The translations under genes and the position numbers were made by a program. Of a DNA stretch of 21,148 nt, positions 7,648-16,143 are shown in pieces (the first letter of the stretch is position 1; each line of letters begins with the position of its first letter). The notes beneath the pieces were generated by a model. That model saw only the letters and a list, made by a program, of their open reading frames with translations, was not told the DNA's origin and searched no databases. The stretch is from Oscillibacter sp. (GTDB lineage Bacteria > Bacillota > Clostridia > Oscillospirales > Oscillospiraceae), in the NCBI GenBank assembly GCA_017380995.1, contig JAFOCY010000162.1, positions 1 to 21,148 on the forward strand. The letters run 5' to 3'.

Positions 7648-9315
7648 TTATGCGCCGTGCCGCTTCTCTTCCCGCACAGTTTCCATCAGTTTCTGGAAGA
7701 ACAGAACTGCCAACTTTTCAAATTCAGCGGGCGTATCCAGGGCGTTATTCAGTTCGCAGTCACACTTGCTGCGGTAATACTCATCCGGCTTTTGGGCAGA
7801 GATGCGCAAACGGGCATACTGCTCGGAAATCCCATCCCGCGCCATGATACGGCGCACACGCAGCTCCACAGGTGCGGTAATAGCGATGGTACGGTCGCAC
7901 AGCCGGTCCAGACCGCTTTCCAGCAGATTGATGGCATCGATGGCATAGAGGCCATCAGGAAGCTTGGTTACGCTGCGCTCCACCTCCGGGACCAAAAAGC
8001 GGAAAACGATCTCATTGAGCTGCGCCAAGCGGTCCTTCTTGGAAAAGACTTCCTCTCCAAGCTTGCGGCGGTCCAGCTTGCCTTCCTTGGAAAAGACACC
8101 CGGGAACTTTTCGTTGATGGCATTGCGCATGGCCTCGTTCTCATCCAGCATTCGGTGATACACGGCGTCACAATCAATGATCTGTCCGCCCAAAGCCTGG
8201 ATGGCCTTCAAGGCGCTGGTCTTGCCTGCGCCGGTACAGCCTGTAAGGCCAAAAATGATGCGCTGGCTATCCGCCTCAATGATGTGGAATCCGGCGGCTT
8301 TTTTCAGCCGGTTTCCGATGGCAAGGCCAAGGCCGCGGTTATCCGGGCACTGGGCATAAACCTCAGTGACAGCGCTTCCGTCAAAAGTACGCAAAGCGTC
8401 AAATACCCGCTGGGCCTGAGTCAGCTTATCGGCAGCAGGGCCAAGAGCATGGACCTCCTGTTCGGGGAACATATGGACATACTCATCAAAACAGATGACA
8501 CCGGAGGTAGGACTTACCCGGCGGGTGATCTCCGCTGCAGAAGCCTCGGGAGATCCGGTAACGACCGTCACAGGAGCTTTGGGTGCATAATGGCGGTATT
8601 TCATGCCGGGAGCCTTGGGCTTCTCCCCTTCCTCCAGTTTCCCGGTGACCGCCTTGTCAACATCAATATGACCGATCAAACGCTCCAGGTCCTCCAAAGG
8701 CAGTCCGCCGGGACGCAGCAGCCGGGGCGGCTCGCAGGTCAGATCCAGGATGGTGGATTCCACGCCCACCGTACAGGCGCCGCCATCCACAACACCTTCG
8801 ATTTTACCGTCCATATCCTCCAGAACATCCTGCGCCGTAGTACAGCTGGGGCGGCCGGACGTGTTGGCGCTGGGTGCGGCAATGGGAATTCCCGCCTCCC
8901 GGATGATGGACAGCGTCACAGGATGGTTGGGACAGCGTACCGCCACAGTATCAAGACCGGCAGTGGTTTCATCAGGCACTACTGGGCTACGCTTTAAGAT
9001 CATAGTCAAAGGGCCGGGCCAGAATTTCCGAGCCAAGACATAAGCAATGGGAGGAATATCCCGGCAATAGCGGGGCAGCCACTGGGCACCGGTCACATGG
9101 AGGATCAGAGGATTGTCCTGAGGACGGCCCTTTGCCTCAAAAATGCGCTTCACCGCATTGGGGTCCAACCCGTTTGCACCCAGGCCATAGACCGTCTCCG
9201 TGGGGATAGCCACAAGGCCGCCCTCACGCAAGATTTTTGCAGCAGCGGAGATCTTGTCTTCGATCTCCTTTTGCTGTCCCTTGGTATCCCGAAGGTCATA
9301 ATAGATCGTCTGCAT
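7648..9315 (-). CDS. tsaC-coaE: Fusion: Sua5-type threonylcarbamoyl-AMP synthase + dephospho-CoA kinase
   Basis: A single 555-residue frame holding two complete enzymes. Residues 1-344 are full-length Sua5: the YrdC core has IPTETVYGLGANGLDP (37-52), the KGRPQDNP (62-69) and SANTSGRP (149-156) substrate loops, then the linker APGMKYRHYAP (235-245) and the Sua5 domain ending NRGLGLAIGNRLKKAAG. It makes threonylcarbamoyl-AMP for tRNA t6A37. Residues about 352-550 are CoaE, which phosphorylates dephospho-CoA: P-loop GLTGCTGAGKT (356-366), IDCDAVYHRML, KLDRRKLGEEVFS, LYAIDAINLLESGLD and RIMARDGISEQYARLRISAQ. The junction (about 8260-8285) has no in-frame ATG, GTG or TTG, so CoaE cannot be made separately from a nearby start. 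The ATG at 9315 has a modest GAGGCG site. It lies 42 nt after prfA. Confidence 0.94.
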   Translation of the reverse strand: MQTIYYDLRDTKGQQKEIEDKISAAAKILREGGLVAIPTETVYGLGANGLDPNAVKRIFEAKGRPQDNPLILHVTGAQWLPRYCRDIPPIAYVLARKFWPGPLTMILKRSPVVPDETTAGLDTVAVRCPNHPVTLSIIREAGIPIAAPSANTSGRPSCTTAQDVLEDMDGKIEGVVDGGACTVGVESTILDLTCEPPRLLRPGGLPLEDLERLIGHIDVDKAVTGKLEEGEKPKAPGMKYRHYAPKAPVTVVTGSPEASAAEITRRVSPTSGVICFDEYVHMFPEQEVHALGPAADKLTQAQRVFDALRTFDGSAVTEVYAQCPDNRGLGLAIGNRLKKAAGFHIIEADSQRIIFGLTGCTGAGKTSALKAIQALGGQIIDCDAVYHRMLDENEAMRNAINEKFPGVFSKEGKLDRRKLGEEVFSKKDRLAQLNEIVFRFLVPEVERSVTKLPDGLYAIDAINLLESGLDRLCDRTIAITAPVELRVRRIMARDGISEQYARLRISAQKPDEYYRSKCDCELNNALDTPAEFEKLAVLFFQKLMETVREEKRHGA

Positions 9316-9357
9316 AATTTCGCCTCTATCTTTTGCGGGCCTTAGCCCGTTTCTTAC

Positions 9358-10425
9358 TTATTTGTTCATTTCACCGTTTTTCAGTTTTTCCGCCTGATCG
9401 GCGGTCACCAGAGCGTCGATGATCTCATCCAACGCACCATCCATGATGGCATCGATCTTATAAAGAGTCAATCCGATACGGTGATCCGTCACACGGCCCT
9501 GGGGAAAATTATAGGTGCGGATACGCTCCGAGCGATCTCCGCTTCCGATCTGACTTTTCCGCTCGGCAGCTGTAGCGGCGTCCTGTTTTTCCCGTTCCAT
9601 TTCCAAAAGGCGGGACCGCAGGACCTTCATCGCCTTATCCTTGTTTTTGTATTGGCTTCGTTCATCCTGACACTCCACCACTAAGCCCGTGGGCAAGTGT
9701 GTGATGCGGATGGCAGATTCCGTTTTATTGACGTGCTGCCCACCGGCACCGGAGGAACGATAGGTGTCGATCTGCAGTTCCTTGGGATCGATCTCCAACT
9801 CCACGTCCTCTGCTTCCGGCAAAACAGCGACCGTTGCAGCGCTGGTGTGGATCCGTCCGCCGGATTCTGTTTCCGGTACCCGTTGGACCCGGTGGACGCC
9901 AGACTCAAATTTCAGTCTGGAAAACGCGCCTTCGCCCTCAATGAGGACGCTGCACTCCTTCACACCGCCAAGCTCGGTTTCATTCAGGCTGACGGTCTCC
10001 ATTTTCCACCCGCGGCTCTGGGCGTACATCGTATACATCCGTAAAAGGGAGTGGGCAAAAAGCGCCCCTTCCTCTCCCCCAACACCGCAACGCAGCTCCA
10101 TGATCACATTGCGTTCATCGTTAGGATCTTTGGGCAGAAGCAAAACCTTCAGTTCTTCGCCCAGCCTCTCGATCTCCGCTTTCGCCCGCTCCAGTTCTTC
10201 CTGAGCCAGCTCCCGAAAATCGGGATCATGAAGCAATTCCTCTGCGGCAAGGCGGTCACTCTCCGCTTTTCGATACGCCTGATAGGCCTCCACCACCGGG
10301 ATAATCTCCTTCAGCTCCCGGTTAATGGCGCGCAATTTTTCCGCATCACCATAGATTCCGGGTTCTTCCAGCTGCGTTTCCAGGTCCTCCCGGCGCAAAG
10401 CCAGCATTTTCAGTTTTTCCAGCAT
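9358..10425 (-). CDS. prfA: Peptide chain release factor 1
   Basis: Recognises UAA and UAG stop codons in the ribosomal A site and triggers peptide release. The 355-residue length is typical. The tripeptide anticodon PxT is Pro-Glu-Thr at 184-186 ([15 protein letters not shown]), which identifies RF1 rather than RF2. The catalytic GGQ is at 228-230 ([17 protein letters not shown]). The N-terminal helical domain (1-100) and the C-terminal block [16 protein letters not shown] are complete. The ATG at 10425 follows GGAGGGGAG. The neighbours are a flavodoxin upstream (39 nt) and the Sua5-CoaE gene downstream. Proximity of prfA to a tsaC/sua5 gene is a known Firmicute arrangement, but prmC, the GGQ methyltransferase gene often found right after prfA, is not between them. 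Confidence 0.97.
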   Translation of the reverse strand: MLEKLKMLALRREDLETQLEEPGIYGDAEKLRAINRELKEIIPVVEAYQAYRKAESDRLAAEELLHDPDFRELAQEELERAKAEIERLGEELKVLLLPKDPNDERNVIMELRCGVGGEEGALFAHSLLRMYTMYAQSRGWKMETVSLNETELGGVKECSVLIEGEGAFSRLKFESGVHRVQRVPETESGGRIHTSAATVAVLPEAEDVELEIDPKELQIDTYRSSGAGGQHVNKTESAIRITHLPTGLVVECQDERSQYKNKDKAMKVLRSRLLEMEREKQDAATAAERKSQIGSGDRSERIRTYNFPQGRVTDHRIGLTLYKIDAIMDGALDEIIDALVTADQAEKLKNGEMNK

Positions 10426-10464
10426 CGTGTTCTCCCCTCCATTGTTTGAAAAGGAAACATCACA

Positions 10465-10947
10465 CTATTTCAAATATTCCCGCACCTGACGCAGAAATTC
10501 TTCCTGCCAGAAAACATAGCCCACAGAACCGCGGCGCAGGGAAACTGCGGCGCAATGACCGTCAGGCACATAAATGTCCATCTGGTCGTAGACTTCCTCG
10601 TTCTTATCCTCACTTCCCCGGAGGATCACATAGGCTGTAGCGGGCAATTTGCGGCCGTATTTCTTCAAAAAGCTCTTCATGACGCTGGAACAACGGCCTG
10701 CCCAGACAGGGGTGCCCAAAATCACCAAGCGGTACTGGGAAAGAGGCTTCTGCGTTTCGAAGGGCAGCACAGGCGGCGCTGTACGGCTCATGGCGTCCAT
10801 GCCGCTGCGAAGCCAGCCGAAAAAGCCTCTGCGTTCCACATCGTCCCGCAGTTCCACTACTTCCGCTCCCAAAGCCTCAGCCATCTCTGTTATGGTAGCT
10901 CTGGTATTTCCGGTTCGGGAATAATACATACACAAAACATCGCTCAT
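10465..10947 (-). CDS. Flavodoxin-family protein
   Basis: A 160-residue single-domain flavodoxin-fold protein. The FMN phosphate loop is at the N-terminus, MYYSRTGNTRATITEMAEAL, and VILGTPVWAGRCSSVMKSFL (about 75-94) is the second flavin-contacting segment. It probably carries FMN and acts in cytosolic electron transfer or quinone/flavin reduction; it resembles the short family around flavodoxin_4/5 rather than an iron-limitation flavodoxin. The redox partner is unknown. The ATG at 10947 follows CAGGAG. It starts 15 nt after the ydcF stop and is cotranscribed with prfA. No export signal or membrane segment is visible. The specific function is open. Confidence 0.86.
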   Translation of the reverse strand: MSDVLCMYYSRTGNTRATITEMAEALGAEVVELRDDVERRGFFGWLRSGMDAMSRTAPPVLPFETQKPLSQYRLVILGTPVWAGRCSSVMKSFLKKYGRKLPATAYVILRGSEDKNEEVYDQMDIYVPDGHCAAVSLRRGSVGYVFWQEEFLRQVREYLK

Positions 10948-10962
10948 AGGGATTCTCCTGGT

Positions 10963-11730
10963 TCAGTCAAAAAGTACAGTCTTTACCAGCGCAAACGCTT
11001 CCCGCAGGTAATAATTGGCGGTGAGCCACCACCAGGGAAGTTCCGCCGGAACGCCGATCGTCGTTAATCCTTCTCGTTTGGCAATCAGATGGGAACGGTA
11101 AATATGAAAGTCGTTGGTCACTACGGCAATCACGGCATTCTCCGTATCCAGTCCGTGATCTTCCAGTATAGCTTTGGAATAGGAAAAATTCTCCGCTGTA
11201 GAGGTAGAGCGGTCCTCCGACAAAAAGCAAAAAGGCGTATCTGTGGGCTTGAAAGGGCTTTTGCAAAGAGCACGGAACATGGCCTCCGCTTCCGAGATAT
11301 CCTCCCCGCTCCCCTGTCCTCCGGAGAGAACAACGGGCACATCGCCATGCCCCTGGGTGTAAATGTAGTCAGCGGCGGCATCAATACGGGACTGCAGAGC
11401 TGCGGAAGGGGTCTGGCCGTTGACACCTGCCCCAAGAACGATGACCGCATCCACCTCAAAATCGGAACGGTCATCTTCTCCATAGGATAACAAGAGTATT
11501 TCCAGGCCCCCGATCAGAACTGTAATTCCGCAAAGACCGACAAGGAATATCCTTTTACACATCCTGAAAAACCCGTGTTTCTTCTCCAGATATATCAATG
11601 CCCGCCAAATAAGGCACAGGATACCCGCTCCCCAAAAGAACAGGGCAGAAAACCGTACGCCGGGGGCGGCCAGTAAGGCTGTACCTAAGGCAAAAAACAC
11701 CCCAGCGAGGACCGTAATCCGCATTTTCAT
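10963..11730 (-). CDS. YdcF/SanA-like DUF218 membrane protein
   Basis: A 255-residue protein starting at ATG 11730, whose first base is the last base of the ABC-F stop (TGATG), so translation is probably coupled. An in-frame start 33 nt upstream is less likely. Three hydrophobic segments lie at about 3-22, 27-45 and 59-79, followed by the DUF218 domain. Its markers are VDAVIVLGAGVNG, PVVLSGGQGSGEDISEAEAM, STSTAENFSYSK and AVVTNDFHIYRSHLIA. DUF218 proteins (YdcF, SanA, ElyC) are linked to envelope integrity and peptidoglycan or lipid-carrier metabolism, but their reaction is not established. Its place in an operon with ddl and murF supports an envelope role; that is inference. Confidence 0.88.
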   Translation of the reverse strand: MKMRITVLAGVFFALGTALLAAPGVRFSALFFWGAGILCLIWRALIYLEKKHGFFRMCKRIFLVGLCGITVLIGGLEILLLSYGEDDRSDFEVDAVIVLGAGVNGQTPSAALQSRIDAAADYIYTQGHGDVPVVLSGGQGSGEDISEAEAMFRALCKSPFKPTDTPFCFLSEDRSTSTAENFSYSKAILEDHGLDTENAVIAVVTNDFHIYRSHLIAKREGLTTIGVPAELPWWWLTANYYLREAFALVKTVLFD

Positions 11731-13631
11731 CAGCCTTCCGCTTCCTCGCTCAGCTGTTCCCAACGCTCATAAAGGGCATCCAGTTCTTCTTGTGCAGCCT
11801 CTTTCTCTTTCAAAAGCGCGTTCAGTTTTTCATAGTCGCAGGCGGCAGCTTCCATCTCCGTGTCCAATGCGGCGATCCGCTCCTCGGCCTTGGCGATCTC
11901 CCGCTCACAGATGGTCAGCTGACGACGGGCAGCCTGCTGGACTTTATTGCCTCTCTGAGGTTTTTCTGTAACCGATTTTTCCTTTACAGGCTTTGCTGGC
12001 TCGTTCTTTTCCGCTTCCTCCTGCGCCTTTACTTGGCGGTATTGGGTAAAGCCCATCGGATAATCCGTAATGGTACCCTCAGAAAGTTCCCAGATTCGGG
12101 TTGCAAACCGGTTAATAAAATAGCGGTCATGGGAGACAAAGAGCAGTGTTCCGTCATAAGATTCCACTGCCTCTTCGATCCATTCACGGGAGGCAATATC
12201 CAGATGGTTGGTAGGCTCGTCCAGAATGAGGAAGTTGATCTCATCATCCATCAGCATACAAAGCCGCAAACGGCTTTGCTCGCCGCCGGAGAGTACGGAA
12301 ACGGGCTTCATCACATCCTCGCCCCGGAACTCATAGGCAGCAAGGCGGTTCCGGGCACTCTGGGCGGATAGTCCCCGCTTGGCAGCCATCATGTTCTCCA
12401 CCAGGTTCCAGTCCGGATGATCAAAATGGATGATCTGGGGCAGATATGCACTGCGGACCTGGGGGCCTGTGCGGATCCGGCCGTCATCCGGATACAGCTC
12501 TCCCATGATCATCTTGATCAGGGTAGATTTTCCGGTACCGTTATCGCCAATCAAAGCGATGCGTTCACCGCCTTCTATTTTCAGCGTGATACCGTCAAAA
12601 AGATGCTTGTCACCAAAAGATTTTGCCAGATTCCGCATGGAGATCACTTCATCACCGTGGAATTCAGCGGTATTGAAGCGGGCATCCATTTTCCGGGCCT
12701 TGGTGGGCTTGGAGGTGGTCCGCATCCGCTCGATACGCCGTTCCATGGAGATGGCACGGCGATAAGTCTTATCCATGCCCTGGAACGCCCACAGGCGCAG
12801 CTGTTCGGCAGACTTTTCCAGCTGCTCGATCTTCGCCTGCTCCTTCAGGTACTGCTTCATACGCTCCTGATAACGCCGTTCCTTCTCCACGGCATAGAAG
12901 CTGTAGTTTCCGCTGTAAAACTCCGCCTTGCCGTCCTGGATCTCAATGACACGGGTCACGATACGGTCCAGGAAATAGCGGTCATGAGAGATTACCACCA
13001 CAGTTCCACGGAAACGGCGGATATACTCTTCCAGCCATTCCGTTGCATGAAGGTCCAAGTGGTTGGTAGGCTCGTCCAACAGGAGGATATCGGTATCCTC
13101 CAGAATGAGGCGGCCCAGGTTCACCCGGGTCTTCTCTCCACCGGAAAGCTGGTCAAAAAGCTGGGCCCGCATATGATTGGAAATAGAAAGGCCGTTTGCG
13201 ATCTTATTGACCGCCACATCGGTATCATAACCGCCAAAGACCTCGAAGCGCTCGCTGAGCTTACCATAGCGGCGCAGGATTCCATCATCGGTCTCCCCTG
13301 CCGCCATGCGCTGCTCCACCTCCTCCATCTCCCTTGCCACGCTCTGGAGCCGCCCAAAGGCGCTGCGCAGCACATCTTCCACCGTATACCCCACAGGGTA
13401 CACAGGGATCTGGGAAATAAGACCTACCCGGCGGCCCTGTCCTACGGTGACATTTCCCTCATCGTAGTCCAGTTCGCCGGTCAATATCTTAAAAAGTGTG
13501 GATTTTCCTGCACCGTTGCGGCCAAGAAGTCCCACCCGTTCGCCCTGATCGATCTGGAAGGTAAGCCCGTCCAGGACGTTCTTTCCCACCTCAAAAGATT
13601 TGATCAGGTCGTTTACCTGTATCTCAATCAT
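11730..13631 (-). CDS. ABC-F family ATPase (translation-associated)
   Basis: A 633-residue soluble protein with two ABC domains and no membrane segment, the ABC-F layout. Domain 1 has Walker A GRNGAGKST (37-45), signature LSGGEK (162-167) and LLLDEPTNHLD. The inter-domain linker runs about 240-320 and is rich in Arg/Lys (KTYRRAISMERRIERM). Domain 2 has Walker A GDNGTGKST (362-370), LSGGEQ (447-452) and LILDEPTNHLD. Residues 531-565 are a charged tail, and 566-633 form a predicted coiled coil, as in Uup/YdiF-type proteins. ABC-F proteins bind the ribosomal E site. Some give antibiotic resistance, but this coiled-coil form in a housekeeping operon looks like the general type. It overlaps the murF stop by 8 nt and couples to ydcF. 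Confidence 0.94.
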   Translation of the reverse strand: MIEIQVNDLIKSFEVGKNVLDGLTFQIDQGERVGLLGRNGAGKSTLFKILTGELDYDEGNVTVGQGRRVGLISQIPVYPVGYTVEDVLRSAFGRLQSVAREMEEVEQRMAAGETDDGILRRYGKLSERFEVFGGYDTDVAVNKIANGLSISNHMRAQLFDQLSGGEKTRVNLGRLILEDTDILLLDEPTNHLDLHATEWLEEYIRRFRGTVVVISHDRYFLDRIVTRVIEIQDGKAEFYSGNYSFYAVEKERRYQERMKQYLKEQAKIEQLEKSAEQLRLWAFQGMDKTYRRAISMERRIERMRTTSKPTKARKMDARFNTAEFHGDEVISMRNLAKSFGDKHLFDGITLKIEGGERIALIGDNGTGKSTLIKMIMGELYPDDGRIRTGPQVRSAYLPQIIHFDHPDWNLVENMMAAKRGLSAQSARNRLAAYEFRGEDVMKPVSVLSGGEQSRLRLCMLMDDEINFLILDEPTNHLDIASREWIEEAVESYDGTLLFVSHDRYFINRFATRIWELSEGTITDYPMGFTQYRQVKAQEEAEKNEPAKPVKEKSVTEKPQRGNKVQQAARRQLTICEREIAKAEERIAALDTEMEAAACDYEKLNALLKEKEAAQEELDALYERWEQLSEEAEG

Positions 13632-14994
13632 AGAATTCTTTCAGCTGTTCCACCAGGTCCTCAAAATGCATGGCATGAGATGCCTTGATCAGCATGGCAG
13701 TACCACTTTCCAGCGGAGCCTGGATGGCAACTTCCTCTTTCGTTTCAAAATGCAGCGCCTTGGCCCCGCTCATGACGGCACCGTCGGCAATGCGCGCAGC
13801 CTTCGGTCCGATGGCGATCACCAGGTCGATACCAAGCATAGCTGCCAGGGCACCCATATTATAGTGGGCCTGATCGGTAAGCTCTCCAAGCTCACCCATA
13901 TCGCCCAAAACGGCAACCTTTCGCTCACACTCCGTCTTCGCAAGAACTTCCAGTGCCGCAGCCACAGACTGGGGATTGGCATTATAGCAGTCATCCAGCA
14001 CGATGCGTCCTTCTTCAAAGCGCAGGACCCGCATACGGGAACCGGCAGGCTCGTAGGCCGCAACGCCGCGGACGATCTCATCATTGGTAAGGCCCATCTC
14101 CTCTCCAACCGCCACAGCGATGGAGGCAGCGTAAGCCATATGAGCGCCGGGCGCAGGGATCCGAAGATCATACCGATCCTTGGAAGTCACTACCGTACAG
14201 GTGATTCCTTCCACGCCGTGGTCCACCAGATTCTCAATATGGGCACCGCAATGTCCGGACTGACCACAGCGCACAATGCGGAATTTCTCTTCCTTCACCG
14301 TGTCCAAAAGTGCGTCATCCCCGTTCAAAACCGCAAGACCGCCCTCTGCCAGATGCTCAAAAATCTCACATTTTGCTTTCAGGATCCCCTCACGGCTGCC
14401 CAAAAACTCAATATGAGCGTCTCCGATATTGGAAATAACGGCGATATCCGGTCGGACCATGACGCCAAGATACTCGATCTCTCCAAAATGGTTCATACCG
14501 GTCTCGATCACGGCAGCCTCATGCTGCTCACCAAGGCCCAGCAGAGTCAACGGGGTACCAATATCATTATTGAAGTTACCCTGAGTCTTGAGTGTACGGT
14601 ATCTGGCGCTGAGAACAGAAGCGACCATTTCCTTCGTGGTGGTCTTGCCCACACTGCCAGTGATCTGGACAACGGGGATATCAAACTTTGCCCGATAGGA
14701 AGACGCCAGACGGCGCAAAGCCAAACGAGTATCATCCACCTGAATATAAAATTTATCGTCACGCAGCGTCTGAGGAACCTTTGCGCACAGGCAGCCGGCG
14801 GCACCGCCCTCAAGGGCTTTTTCAATAAAATCATGGCCATCAAACTTTTCGCCCACCCAGGGCAGGAACAAACAGCCCTCTGTCAGTTTCCGGCTGTCGG
14901 TGCAGACCGCCTTTACCGCAGCCGCACCCTCACAGGGATTCAGCCAGGTACCCTCCACGGCGGCGGCGATCTCCTGAATCGTCATAGGCAGCAT
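13624..14994 (-). CDS. murF: UDP-N-acetylmuramoyl-tripeptide--D-alanyl-D-alanine ligase
   Basis: Adds the D-Ala-D-Ala dipeptide to the UDP-MurNAc-tripeptide, the last cytoplasmic step of peptidoglycan precursor synthesis. The 456-residue length is normal. Mur-ligase motifs are seen: CTDSRKLTEGCLF (31-43), ATP loop TGSVGKTTTKEM (112-123), GNFNNDIGTPLTLLG (139-153), VIETGMNHFGEI (162-173) and ISNIGDAHIEFLGSREGILKAK (187-208, summarised by key residues), plus the C-terminal LDDCYNANPQS near 330. I keep the ATG at 14994 because GAGG lies eight bases upstream; a second ATG at 14985 has poorer spacing. It starts 4 nt after ddl, whose product it uses directly, and its end overlaps the ABC-F start. 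Confidence 0.97.
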   Translation of the reverse strand: MLPMTIQEIAAAVEGTWLNPCEGAAAVKAVCTDSRKLTEGCLFLPWVGEKFDGHDFIEKALEGGAAGCLCAKVPQTLRDDKFYIQVDDTRLALRRLASSYRAKFDIPVVQITGSVGKTTTKEMVASVLSARYRTLKTQGNFNNDIGTPLTLLGLGEQHEAAVIETGMNHFGEIEYLGVMVRPDIAVISNIGDAHIEFLGSREGILKAKCEIFEHLAEGGLAVLNGDDALLDTVKEEKFRIVRCGQSGHCGAHIENLVDHGVEGITCTVVTSKDRYDLRIPAPGAHMAYAASIAVAVGEEMGLTNDEIVRGVAAYEPAGSRMRVLRFEEGRIVLDDCYNANPQSVAAALEVLAKTECERKVAVLGDMGELGELTDQAHYNMGALAAMLGIDLVIAIGPKAARIADGAVMSGAKALHFETKEEVAIQAPLESGTAMLIKASHAMHFEDLVEQLKEFYD

Positions 14995-14998
14995 AGGC

Positions 14999-16066
14999 TC
15001 AACCTCGTCTCTTTAAAGAATAGGACAACTGCACGATCTGTTCGCACAGCTGATTGTAGGTAATTCCGGCGGCAGCGGCCTCTTTGGGCATGAAGCTGGC
15101 GGGCGTCATACCGGGAAGAGAGTTGAACTCCAAAAACCAAGGATTTCCTTCCTCGTCCAGAATCACATCTGCCCGGGCATAGACCTGAAGGCCCAGACCA
15201 TGGAACAGCTTGAGGGTCAGCTCCCCCACAAGCTTCTGCTCCTCTTGCGTAATGGGGGCCGGGCACAGCTCTGTGGCACCGCCATTTTCCAAGGATTGAT
15301 ACTTGGAAACATAGTCGAAATTGCCGTTATTGGCAGGGATGGTCATGGCACAGGGAAGATAATTTTCTCCCAGCACACCGGCCACCAGTTCCCGTCCGTA
15401 GACCCGCTTTTCCACCAGCACACGGCTGCTGAACTTCAAAACCTCCAAAAGGGCGTCCTTCAGCTCCTCCCGGGTATCAGGCAGGAAGACGCCGAGGGAA
15501 GAACCGCCGTCCACCGTCTTTACAACACAGGGCATGGGCAGCTCCTGAGAAAGCTCTTCTACTTCTTCAGGACTGTAAGTAAGCACACGCCACTCAGGCG
15601 TGGGGATCCCCAGAGAATCCATCATCCGCTTGGTGGCTACCTTATCCATCGCAACGGCAGAGGCCATGTGCCCCGAACCGGTATACTTGATGCCAAGGAG
15701 GTCAAAGGCAGCCTGAACACGGCCATCTTCGCCGTCCTCGCCGTGAAGCCCCAGGAACACAATGTCCGCCATCGTGCACAGTTCCAGTACATGAGGTCCG
15801 AAGCGGTTCTCGCTTTTATCCTTCCGCTGGGCACGGACAGCCTCCAAATCCGGGGCAGTAGCTTCCACTTTTACATCGGTGCAAAGGCCGTTGGGGGCAT
15901 CAAAAAGACGCTCAAGATCTCCAGGAACTTCCTCCAAACCAAGAAACATATCCACAAGGATCGCCCTGTGACCATTTTCACGCAGGGCGCGGCAAACGCC
16001 GGTACCGCTGACCAAAGAAACAGAACGTTCCGAAGAAAGTCCTCCTGCCAAAACCACAATCTTCAT
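14999..16066 (-). CDS. ddl: D-alanine--D-alanine ligase
   Basis: ATP-grasp enzyme that makes D-Ala-D-Ala for MurF. I start it at ATG 16066 (355 residues, MKIVVLAGGLSSERSVSLVSG), where GGAAGG lies upstream and the conserved first strand begins; a start 51 nt earlier would add unrelated residues. Motifs are GLHGEDGEDG, the Ser loop KTVDGGSSLGVF, the omega-loop FDYVSKYQS and FLEFNSLPGMTPASFMP. The Tyr-Lys-Tyr type omega-loop marks a normal D-Ala-D-Ala ligase and not a VanA-type D-Ala-D-Lac enzyme. It is the first gene of the eight-gene operon and follows a promoter with two palindromes. Only 4 nt separate it from murF, so dipeptide synthesis and use are co-expressed. Confidence 0.96.
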   Translation of the reverse strand: MKIVVLAGGLSSERSVSLVSGTGVCRALRENGHRAILVDMFLGLEEVPGDLERLFDAPNGLCTDVKVEATAPDLEAVRAQRKDKSENRFGPHVLELCTMADIVFLGLHGEDGEDGRVQAAFDLLGIKYTGSGHMASAVAMDKVATKRMMDSLGIPTPEWRVLTYSPEEVEELSQELPMPCVVKTVDGGSSLGVFLPDTREELKDALLEVLKFSSRVLVEKRVYGRELVAGVLGENYLPCAMTIPANNGNFDYVSKYQSLENGGATELCPAPITQEEQKLVGELTLKLFHGLGLQVYARADVILDEEGNPWFLEFNSLPGMTPASFMPKEAAAAGITYNQLCEQIVQLSYSLKRRG

Positions 16067-16090
16067 CTCAATCAATCCTTCCAAATGTGC

Positions 16091-16110
16091 TATGCGCCCA
16101 TCAGCGCATA
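16091..16110 (-). repeat. Perfect inverted repeat in the ddl leader
   Basis: TATGCGC and GCGCATA (7 bp, perfect) flank a 6-nt centre, with the inner end 25 nt upstream of the ddl start codon. As RNA it would form a small GC-capped hairpin just before the ribosome binding site; as DNA it could be an operator half-site pair. Confidence 0.6.
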
Positions 16111-16119
16111 ATAACACAT

Positions 16120-16136
16120 ATTAAATTCTATTTAAT
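16120..16136 (-). promoter_or_regulatory. Palindrome at the predicted ddl transcription start (candidate operator)
   Basis: ATTAAAT-TCT-ATTTAAT is a perfect 17-bp inverted repeat that starts immediately downstream of the predicted +1 (about 16137). Position, size and symmetry fit a repressor site, but no regulator can be named from the sequence. Confidence 0.5.
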
Positions 16137-16143
16137 CTATGTT

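Noticed and set aside
2988..7847. A plus-strand frame open for about 1,619 codons opposite lysC, hom, the UPF0735 gene and the aminopeptidase
   Set aside because: It runs straight through two promoters, two hairpins and several ribosome binding sites of well-identified genes on the other strand. The translation is rich in His, Cys and Gln with no domain signal and no start site. It reflects rarity of TTA, CTA and TCA codons on the coding strand.
9336..9349. Small hairpin (CGGGC-CTTA-GCCCG) between prfA and the Sua5-CoaE gene as a terminator
   Set aside because: The stem has only 5 bp, no U-run follows on the minus strand, and the genes look co-transcribed.
11730..13631. Antibiotic-resistance ABC-F (for example Msr/Vga/OptrA type)
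   Set aside because: The long C-terminal coiled coil, conserved linker and housekeeping operon fit the general Uup/YdiF-like type; no leader peptide for drug induction is seen.
12417..15063. Long plus-strand open frames opposite the ABC-F and murF genes
   Set aside because: They are antisense shadows of conserved genes, have no ribosome binding site and show no recognisable motif.
14999..16066. A VanA-type D-Ala-D-Lac ligase
   Set aside because: The omega-loop reads FDYVSKYQS, the Tyr/Lys form of normal D-Ala-D-Ala ligases, and no vanH or vanX neighbours are present.
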